Assembly: GCA_025526915.1 (NCBI GenBank)
Contig: JAHLKH010000138.1
Coordinates: forward strand, 1-64,000
Length of the DNA: 64,000 nt
Source of the DNA: Entophlyctis helioformis
Taxonomy: Eukaryota > Chytridiomycota > Chytridiomycetes > Chytridiales > Chytriomycetaceae
Direction of reading: 5' to 3'
Part shown: positions 55,327 through 64,000 of the stretch, piece after piece
Layout of the letters: every line of letters starts with the position of its first letter
How positions within the stretch are numbered: position 1 is the first letter of the stretch
The notes under the pieces: generated by a model
Seen by the model: only the letters and a program-made list of their open reading frames with translations
Told to the model about the DNA's origin: nothing
Database searches by the model: none
Made by a program: the position numbers and the translations under genes

Positions 55327-57083
55327 TCACTTGACGTGGCTCTTGGAGCCCGAAGAGGCCGCCACCTTGTCCGCAATGATGCCGTCACTCAGCTCGCGGT
55401 GCTCAGAGCACGTCAGGTCAACGTGGAAGGGCGAAAACTGCTCAACTAAAGCTCCCTTGTGCGTGCTGATCTTGGCCTTGTTCATGACTACAAGGCATGA
55501 TCAATGTCAGCATCAGAACAAGAAGACGAGCTGCTTGTACCGTGAAAGAATGCAAGGCTGCATGTTCGCCAGTAACGTACTCGAGACAGCGCTTCCAATC
55601 CAGCTGATGTGAACAAACTTGACGGTTGGGTGGCCGTCAATGATGTCCGTCTGGTAACGCACGCAGATGTTAGTACAACCCCCCATCTGCCCCGAAAGCG
55701 TTGCCATCCGTGTCAAAACTGCACATACCACTCGCATGATGCCATACGCAATGATGTTTGGAGTCAGCAGCGCCTTGAACTCATCAACACCGTGCTCGCC
55801 CTTGCCAAGCAAACAAATGGGGTTGTTGATATTGGCGCCTTCGTATGTTGCAAGTGCCCTGTCCAATCAATCCGAGCCGTTGCAGGTCATTGCAGGCCAC
55901 CTTAAGCATGACGCAGAGAGTCATCCTTAGGCCGGTGCTTACCATCGCGTCGACTGCTTGTCGTTGCGAACCTCGCCAATGGCTGCAATGACATCCGCTG
56001 AAAACTTGATGCCCTGGCTTTGTGTTGCTACGACGCCGACAGTTGGCTTCCCGGGGGCAAATGCACCTGCTTTGCCGCTGCTGCTGCCCGACAGATCGCC
56101 TTTGGATCCCATTGGACTCGCCAGGCGTTCGCGACTCGCGCTCAGGGCTCCCTGGCCGTCCTCGGGGCTAGACAGGTTCTCCTTGGACGAGCGTGTTGCG
56201 CCGCTTGCACCACCTGCCCCGATGCTCATGAAGGGCGTGTACCCGCGCTCTTGGCGGCCTTGGATAAAGGCGGCATCACGGACGTGGTTGGCATTCCCTT
56301 GAAGCATGCGGTGCATGCACACACACGCTCGAGCTAGTCAGGGGACGGTGATCACTCTGATGGAGGCTGTGACGGCTGCTTACCGGCTGCGCTTTCAACA
56401 AGCTTGGTAATGATCTGAGCGCACGTTCGCAGGGTATCTGCCCGTCAGCTGAATACCTGCGATGGAGCCTGCTACGGTTGGCAGCATGCCAGACAAACCT
56501 CCTCTGTCAGCTCGCTTGGGTTGGTCATTTCAAAGTCGACGTGGAACGGCTGGAAGTGCTTGGTGACATCGCCCTTGACCACACCGAAGCGGCCCTTTTT
56601 GGCAAACCCAAGCCCCTCGCCGAGATTCTGCAGTGTGGCACGGCATGCGCCGATCAGACAGATGGTGGTGGCACAGCAAAGCGGTCAGCACTTGAACAGA
56701 CCAACCAAGGTGCTGGAGGCACCTCCAACGCAAGCAAGACTGCCTCACGTAGATGTATACAAACTTGACCGTCGTGCTGAGGTCCACCTTGGTAGTCACA
56801 CGCACTGTTGCAGTGCCCGTGGTGTTGGCTGCGAGTCTGCCGTCTCCATCGACATTCAGGCGAGGTGGCTCCACTTACGCAGCGCATACTGCACCTGGTC
56901 AACAGCAAAGCGGCCAGCGAGACCTGCAAAGCCATCCGTGCCTGTTGCCTGCACCTCAATGGCATTTGGGTCGCCGTTGACGTGCCCGACAATGACCCAG
57001 TTGGTCGTGTTGCTGTCGTCTCTGACCGCCTTGATGGCACTGAGAAGCTTATCCTTGTCCGGCACCTGCGCTTGCACCGACAT
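55327..57083 (-). CDS. Tandem ADF-homology (coactosin-like) actin-binding protein
   Basis: Exons: 57083-56879, 56804-56749, 56627-56499, 56437-56384, 56297-55943, 55858-55729, 55650-55581 and 55487-55327. Two ADF-homology units are seen. The first begins DKDKLLSAIKAVRDDSNTTN, with KFVYIYNLGEGLGFAKKGRF and KGDVTKHFQPFHVDF. The second begins FSADVIAAIGEVRNDKQSTR, with NPICLLGKGEHGVDEFKALL, KFVHISWIGSAV and EQFSPFHVDLTCSEHREL. A Gly/Ser-rich linker joins them. The paired layout differs from single-domain coactosin and cofilin, and no SH3 or Pro-rich tail typical of Abp1 is present. Twinfilin is the other two-domain ADF protein, but these units read as coactosin-like. The exon 3 to exon 4 join (56499 to 56437) does not keep phase by consensus splicing and is uncertain. 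Confidence 0.82.
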
Positions 57084-57288
57084 GGTCTTTGCGGAATGCA
57101 GGCAAGATCCAGCCCAGTTCACGACCAGTGATCACCACGCGTCGCCAACACCACGCGTCGTGACAGGCTTGGCCAGTGTGCTTCAGTGTCATTGGCACAG
57201 ATGAGGGGCAGGCAATCGGTTTATTCGTGTCGCTTGCTCTCGACCCATCCCACACTCCTTTACTGTTTGTCGTCGAGATCCATTCATG

Positions 57289-60200
57289 TCAGATGCGCTC
57301 CACATAGCTTGCTGGGAATGCACCCGTCGCGCCATTCAGCTCGCCATCCCACCAGTCTGCATCTGAGCTTTGCGTAACATTGACAATATCTCCAGCCTTG
57401 AACGAAAGCTCGCCAGCTGCTGTGGACGCAAAGTCGTACAATGCGCGAACCTGGGCTGTTTCCTTGACAAGACTCATTGGAGCCTTGGTCTGTTGCCAAG
57501 CCGATTGAAAGGTGAAAAGCTCCAGTTAATGCAGGTGCGGATCGTCGCATGCCAGACAGCACGGCCTACCTCTCTCTCCTTGACTGGACTGGACGCCACG
57601 TCGTCGTCAAGAACCTGCACGTAGTTGACGGGAAACTGGCCACGGCCATGGTGCCCCTCGCCCTCCCACCACGCATCGCTGCCGGTCTTGGTATTGGTCA
57701 CTGTGAGCAGCTCTCCAGCATCAAACGTCAACTCGCCCTCACAGGTCGCTTCATACGAGTAGAGTGCCTTGACTATTGCATTGCAGACCCGACTGTCAGT
57801 GCGGCAATCAACACACTCCCGACAAGTGCAGAGCATACACACCTTTGATGGATTTAGCATCTCCAGCACTAGCGGCGCTTCCACCTGCATGTGCACTGGC
57901 GGCACGATTCTTGAGGCTGACAGATGGTGCGCGGCGCGTCATGCCACGCGACACCTTGATGGGTTTGTTGGCATTGGCTGCGGCCACCGCCTCCCATCCC
58001 TGAGTAAGATGTACGCTGAATGTGCCGCTTTGGCCGGTGCGGACAACACGGCCGTCCCACCACTCTTCATCGGCATAGATTCCGTCCAAGCATTCAATCT
58101 GGTCGCCAGCTAGGTTTGGTGGATACAAGGAGTTAAGAACACAAGCATCGCTGCACAGCTCTCTCCATTGTACTTACTCTTGAATGAAAGCTCTCCTTCG
58201 TCTGTAGCTTCATAGTCTGTGAAAGATAACAATCATTGTCAGCCTCACACAGGATCGACCTGGCGCAATGGCATCGCGTAGCAGCACCTTGTGTGGCAAT
58301 GACGATGTTGGTGGGTGCTTGGGCAGAGGCTGACGTGCCAGAGGTGTATGTGCTTGCGTGATCGGTGTCTTGGGCTGGCTTGATGACCGACGAGGAAACG
58401 TAACCAATGGCGCCCGACACCGCGTGCCGTACTTTGGTGCGTCCGTCACTGCTTGGCAGAATGACCTCGACTGCATCTCCTGCTACTACGGCAATCTCAT
58501 CGGGAGACTGAGGTGCGTAATCGGCAGAAACAACAATTTGCCGGCTGCCAGCCTTTGCCGCATTTGACGTTGTTGGAAGCACGGGATTCTCCTCTGGCAC
58601 TACGGGCATGATCGGCACGACTAGGGGGATGATATTAGCCCGAGTTTATCTTTTGTTCAGCGGTAGACTCTGCTGACGCTACTAAACTTACTGCTCAGCT
58701 CCTTGAGCTTTGCCATCTGCTTGGCGATACGCGTGCGTTGTGCTTTGATGAGATCAATCGCATTTTGAGTGTCCTGCTTTTGCTGTGTGTGTGTGTGCGT
58801 GCGTTTCAGCACAGGTATCACAACATATTGGTATCGCGCAGACTGAAGCCACTCACCTCAAGAGGCGAAGCTGCATTGCCAAACTGCGGCGTGGCAGTGT
58901 ATGCCTCGGCCATCTGGATGATGCCTGCAAGCTCCTTCTCGCGCTGGATCAAGAGAGCGTCGAGCGCATCGTGACGAACAATCAACTCTCCAAGACGCTT
59001 GCCCAGCGGCTCTTTTGTGGCATCGTCGACAACCATCTCGATGACCTGTCCAACGATAACAGAAGGCCATATCTGTCAGATGAGTGCCAATGACCGCCAC
59101 GTTTGCGATTGCATCGCGACACCGCATAGCAAGCCGCATACCTCGTCGGTCGGCATGGGATCAAACGCAAATGTGGACGGCTCGTTAAACGTTTGCGAAT
59201 AGTCCTTTAGAAACACAGCAATGTCTGCCTGGCGGTCAATCTTGGAAACCTCGGAGCTGACACGGTCAACACTCGACTTGAGAGAAGCAGAAAAGGCAAC
59301 CTCAAGATCAGTGTAAGCAGTGAGCAAGCTCTTGAGTGTGGCGTAGTATTCGCCGTCGAGTTTCTTTCGAAGAAGCAGGTTAGCTTCCCTTCATAGACGC
59401 GCACATCCAAAATAGCAACTCACTTTCATGATGATGGGCATATCGTCTGCAGTTGCGCCGTTAGTCAGCCAGTCAATTTGATAAGATCTGCAACCGTGCG
59501 CCATAGGTCTGAACCAACCAACCTTGGTAGTAGAGATCTTGAATGGCGTTTGTGCCCATGAGTGCCAGCAAGTAGTCATTGCGTGCGTCGTTGAGCTGGC
59601 GCGTCTTGGTCTTCCACTTTGACTTGAGCTGTCGATTCGAATGAGTTGTGTTGTCCAGCCAGGCAAATCAACTTCAATGCACAAGGCCGTGTCATCAGAC
59701 ACCGTCATCAGACATCACCGGTACCTTTTGGATGCGCTCTTCTGCGTCTTTGCCAGTGACCAGATTCTTGAGCGCCTGCAACCCAGACTTGGGACGCTTG
59801 ATGGCATCGTCATGCTTCTTCTGGGCCGCGTCTGCTTCCTTGGCGGCCTTTTCATACACTTGCTTGTGCTGAGAAAGGTTGTAATGATGGGCATGAGAGT
59901 TGGATACACACGCCGTCGACAGGGTCTGGTACTTGCCTTGTCCAGGTCTTCGTATGCCAGCCAAAGCTCCTGCTGGTACTTTATCTGTGTAGGGTCCGTA
60001 CATTTGGTCAGATGCTGCCGAGCTTGTAGCATGCATGACCCAACAGGATTTGCACTTACGCAAAAGTCCAAGTTCTGGTCATGGCAAACCCCGACGATCA
60101 TGGCAGTGGCATTGGCAAGCACGCGCATGTCAGACAATGCGATCTGGTCCAGCGTACAACGGATGCATCTCTGCAATGAATCAAGAGAAACCTCGCGCGA

Positions 60201-61238
60201 CCTTTTTGCAAGAGAGCGTCTTCTCTTTGTTAAAGTCCTTGATGACATCTGAGATGGACGCAACCAGCTTGTCGCCAATTTGGCTGCGTGACTTTGCCTG
60301 CACCTCTGACTCGTTGAGCAGCGATGCAAACGCCAGGTAGGTCTCCCTATGTGTTGGTAAACCACACAATAGATTGTGAGTGGCGACACCACCGAGTTTG
60401 CAGTCCAGACGAATCTCAAACCTCATCCGATGGCATACCTTGCAGCAGCATCGGCTGCATGGGTTGGGGATGGGATCTCTGTCGGCGCATCCGTTGCAGA
60501 TTCCTGTGTGGGAGATGCGGGTGTTGCAGTGGCCGATGCAGGAGACGCGCCGGCCGGAGGACCCGGGGCTGAATGAGAGCCGCCCAGCGCAATGGGGGTT
60601 GTGCCGAGATACTTGCGGAATCGGCGTTGGAGCACTGTCTTGCCAAGCTTCTCCACAGACTACTTCATCGGCACGTGTCGCCCATATCAGCATCGATCCT
60701 AGCCCATCCCACGAAACGTAAGCCAGCGCACCTTGCTGTACTGGTGCTCCAGCTCAGAGCGTTTCTGGTTGACAGCGGCCAAGGCAGCACCGTGTGAGAT
60801 TCCGTGATCAAGTACGCGCGCCGAGTTGTGGCTTCCAAGATACATGCGGATGGGTCGCCAGAATATCTCGTGTTGGGTAGACCGAGCCGAGCCCCAGAAA
60901 GAAGCCCCAAGACAGCATGTCTTTGGACTGCATGCCTTGCCTTGCAAGCCCCTCCAAAGCCAAGTGTCTTGGCCAGCTCGGCCCAGGGTGGCCAAAGTCG
61001 AAGCGGTATGAATGGGTGGTGGTGGATGTCTGCATTCGGCCGCGGAACAGGCACATCCGCAAGCGAGCGAGAAGAGGCTGCAGCATACCTGCATGTAGTC
61101 GCGGATGGCCTCGAGGAGCTCAGCCTCGGACTCTGACTTGAATTGCAGCTTGGCGACCTGGCCCTGCTGCTGGATCTTGATGGACTTGATGACCGTCTTG
61201 AGCTCGGTCGCACCGGCTGGCTTGGCGACGTCGGTCAT
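57289..61238 (-). CDS. F-BAR and multi-SH3 protein, Bzz1/FCHSD-like
   Basis: Membrane-bending adaptor that couples endocytic sites to Arp2/3 activators. The N-terminal half, split over many exons between 61238 and about 58690, is an F-BAR-type coiled coil: AALAAVNQKRSELEHQYSK, ETYLAFASLLNESEVQAKSR, HKQVYEKAAKEADAAQKKHD, LKSKWKTKTRQLNDARNDYL and YYATLKSLLTAYTDLEVAFS. The C-terminal half has four SH3-type units: VVSADYAPQSPDEIAVVAGD (degenerate), DYEATDEGELSFK with EEWWDGRV, VKALYSYEATCEGELTFDAG with AWWEGEG, and VRALYDFASTAAGELSFKAG with DWWDGELNG. The gene ends at 57289. The last exon is 57477-57289. Exon joins in the F-BAR half were not all checked. Bzz1 has two SH3 domains, so four is unusual. 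Confidence 0.85.
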
Positions 61239-61986
61239 CTGACTGGTGGTGGTTCGTTTGTGAGTGGCAACCGCTGTTTCTTCGCCTCCGACAAACCACA
61301 ACATTCCAACACGATCAATCCTCACTCCACATCTGAGCGCGTTGGTGAGTTTGTGACGGCAGCGAACGTGCCGTGGCAACTGTCCGAGTGTCTGCCTGTA
61401 GCCTGGGCTGGGGTATGCGCCCGAGGCGGTGTGCGTGGCGGTGTGCGCCAGAGCCTGCTGTCGCCGCGAGCCCTGCGTCTCTGCTGCGTGTCTTTGTCTC
61501 GCTGCTGGGCTGTGCCGCCATTGTCTTCACCCTGCGCCATGCCATCTGCTGCGCGTTTGTTGCCAGATGTCGATGCTGTGTGGGAGGCGAGTGGCCAACA
61601 CCGCACCACAGGCGTGCATCTCCTGCAAGTCTAGCGGAGGCAGCAGCAGCATCGGCATGCGGAAATCCAGTCGTGTCCACCACACAACGCTGCCCACAGC
61701 CGCGCAGCCAGCATCGCATCAGCCAACAGTGCCAAACGCATCACCCATGCTCGACGCGTCAGGGATTGCGTGTCTGTCCCATCGGCATCCACAATGGCCC
61801 GCATCGAGCAGGCACAATGTTGGCGCCGAGCCCCTTGTCCCCTCCGCATCACGTTATTTTGCATGATGGATGCTGACCGACGCCTTTTGTTTTGTCTGCC
61901 CACTGCTGCTTTGCAGAATACAAGACCAACTGGGAAATCATCGCAAGCACACACACACGCCATCCGAGGACATCCAAGATACAGCA
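61239..61986. other. Divergent intergenic region between the F-BAR gene and myosin II
   Basis: 748 bp with no supported gene. A pyrimidine-rich stretch ending TTGCAG (about 61890-61916) followed by AATACAAGACC could be the acceptor of an intron in the myosin 5' leader. Low-complexity CA repeats lie at about 61948-61960. Confidence 0.45.
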
Positions 61987-64000
61987 ATGGCGAGCCAGTT
62001 TCTCGAGCGCGTTCGCCCCACGGCTGCAAACGATGCCCTGACTCAGTCGCAATGGGCAGAGAAGAAGTGGGTGTGGATTGTCGACAAGGAGCAGGCTTAC
62101 CTGCAGGGATCTATCATCAAGGAGAATGGCGACACGGTCGAGGTTCAGCTTCTCGACGACTCGGTAAGAGGCACCCCCCTCGTCCAATGCAACTTGCTCG
62201 ACCGCGGCTAACTCGTGCTCGTAACTCAACGTCACCTGTTATCTCTATGGTCTATTCGCCACACACAGAAACGCACTGTAAACATCAACGACACGGAGAA
62301 GATGAACCCGCCAAAGTTTGACAAGGTCGAGGACATGGCCGATCTCACCCATCTCAACGAGGCCTCAGTCGTCCACAACCTGCGTCTAAGATACCTCTCC
62401 AACCTGATCTACGTACGTCCTTCTGCTCAAACACGACTCGATATGCATCCATTGTCCTTTGCTGACAGCCGTCCTTCGTGGCATTGGCCCATCGTGCAAA
62501 CCTACCCTCAGACGTACTCGGGATTGTTCTGCGTGACAATCAACCCGTACAAAAAGCTGCCCATCTACTCGGATGATGTCATCAAGGCGTACAAGGGAAA
62601 GAAGCGCAGTGAAATGCCCCCGCACGTGTACTCGATTGCAGACACGGCCTATGTCGATATGGTCAACAACCGCGAGAACCAGTCCATTCTTATCACGTAC
62701 GGTGCCGGCATGCCACTAATCGCTACTGGAACAGCCGAGCGTCTTGCTGACACCTGCTGTCTGCACCCATTACACATTCCACATCATGAACATTCAGCGG
62801 CGAATCTGGTGCAGGCAAGACGGAAAACACCAAAAAGGTTATCCAATACCTTGCCTCTGCAGCCAGCGCCGGAGGACCAAAGAACCTCGGCAAGATTGAG
62901 CAGCAGATTCTGCAGGCCAATCCAATTCTCGAGTCGTTTGGAAATGCCCAGACGATCCGCAACAACAACTCGTCGCGGTTTGTAAGTCTGCCAATCATCT
63001 CCCTCACCAATGCCTGCGGGTGCAGAGATCTGACAATGCTCAACCAAACAACATGGGGTGCCTTTCTTTCTGCTGCTTGTTCATCACTGCCGCATGGCTA
63101 CAGGGCAAGTTTATCCGCATCGAATTCAACCCCTCTGGCGGGATCTCGGGTGCAAACATCGACAAGTACCTGCTGGAAAAGTCGCGTGTCACGCACCAAA
63201 CCACAAAGGAGCGAAACTACCACATCTTTTACCAGCTTCTCAAGGGCTCGACTCCTGACCTCAAAAGTAAAATCTGGCGTTCCAGACGAGCTGATAGCTC
63301 ACCAGCATGGCCCCGAACTGACACTATCCCACAACCGCCGCACCACCTGCAGAAACCCTCGTCCTTGAAGGCACGGCTTCGGACTACCGATTTACCAAGA
63401 ACTCGAACAAGAACATTGACGGCGTCGACGATGCCATTGATTTCCGCCAGCTGCAGGTGTGATCTCATTATGCAAGCCGCTAGACAGTCTCCCTGTCGGG
63501 CATTTGCATCCATTGCGGATCTAACCCAGTGTTACGATTGGTTTCGTGCAACCTTCAATGCTGTTCTTCATTATAGGAATCCTTCAACGTCATGGGCTTC
63601 TCAAAGGACGACCAGCTCAACTTGTTCCGCGCAGTCGCCGCAGTTCTCCATCTGGGCAACATCACCCTCGAGCCAGACCGCGAAGACAATGCCAGCTTTT
63701 CTGCAACCGCATCCGCCGTCGCAGAAAAGGTGTGCCACGTCCTTGGCATCCCCGTGGCCGAGTTCACTCGCAGCCTGCTCAAGCCACGCATTAAGGCTGG
63801 CCGCGACTGGGTCACGCAGGCTCGAAACGTCGAGCAAGTGTACTATTCGATCGAGGCACTGGCGCGATCTCTCTACGAGCGCATGTTCAGCCAGCTGGTT
63901 GACCGCATCAACGAAGCCTTGTACACGCCGTCCCAAAAGGCAACGTTTATTGGCGTGCTTGACATTGCCGGCTTTGAAATCTTCGATGTAAGTCATGGGC
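61987..64000 (+). CDS. Myosin II heavy chain (3' partial at window end)
   Basis: Start of a conventional myosin heavy chain. Exons 61987-62163, 62269-62412, 62512-62696, 62798-62981, 63104-63266, 63353-63456 and 63577-63987; a donor at 63988 leads out of the window. An SH3-like N-terminal domain ([17 protein letters not shown]) precedes the motor: [30 protein letters not shown]-loop [19 protein letters not shown], switch [37 protein letters not shown] and switch [11 protein letters not shown]. The N-terminal SH3-like fold, the ASAAS-type loop 1 and absence of an IQ or kinase fusion so far suggest class II, but the rod is not visible. The ATG was chosen as the first in frame after a non-coding leader. 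Confidence 0.93.

Overview
The window is nuclear DNA of a eukaryote with compact, intron-rich genes. Nearly every gene is split by short GT-AG introns, with a minority of GC-AG introns, and the coding sequence is GC-rich. The gene content points to an opisthokont, most likely an early-diverging zoosporic (chytrid-type) fungus. Fungal-leaning signs are a stand-alone ribosomal protein S30 without a ubiquitin-like fusion, an Spg1/Tem1 GTPase, Got1, a Bzz1-like F-BAR/SH3 protein and a GGA adaptor. Genes usually kept by flagellated lineages are also present: alpha-tubulin acetyltransferase, a four-domain AK9-type adenylate kinase and an LRRC74-like leucine-rich-repeat protein. This assignment is inference; no rRNA or marker search was possible.

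Layout. 0-10.5 kb: Ubc13 E2 (5' end missing), ribosomal protein S30, Got1, a lysine-rich SMAP-domain protein, an ANKRD13-like ankyrin protein, Mago nashi and the branched-chain E2 transacylase. 10.6-23.5 kb: GGA adaptor, LRRC74-like protein, a membrane protein with a spermidine-synthase fold, a RING protein, Spg1/Tem1 and an unrecognised mitochondrial-type protein. 23.6-32.6 kb: a mobile element. 32.7-52.2 kb: Rad21 cohesin, alpha-tubulin acetyltransferase, cyclin Y, AK9-like kinase and a MYND-finger protein. 52.4-64 kb: RINT1/Tip20 tether, a twin ADF-homology protein, a Bzz1-like F-BAR/SH3 protein and the start of a myosin II heavy chain, which runs off the window.

The most interesting object is the 8,963-bp element at 23606-32568. 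It has 24-bp imperfect terminal inverted repeats (20 of 24 positions identical) and is bounded by a 6-bp direct repeat, CGGTTT. Five 28/29-bp direct repeats abut the inside of the right terminus. On the minus strand it carries (i) a Fanzor protein, the eukaryotic relative of TnpB and thus a candidate RNA-guided nuclease, with all three RuvC acidic residues and the zinc ribbon visible; (ii) an XPG/FEN1/EXO1-family nuclease; and (iii) an unresolved third gene. The stop codon of the XPG-like gene overlaps an ATG that opens the Fanzor reading frame (TGATG). I recognise no DDE transposase. The element sits in what must have been a divergent promoter of roughly 200 bp between the mitochondrial-type gene and RAD21.

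Exon boundaries were placed by hand from reading frame, family similarity and splice consensus. Joins I could not settle are stated in the entries concerned.
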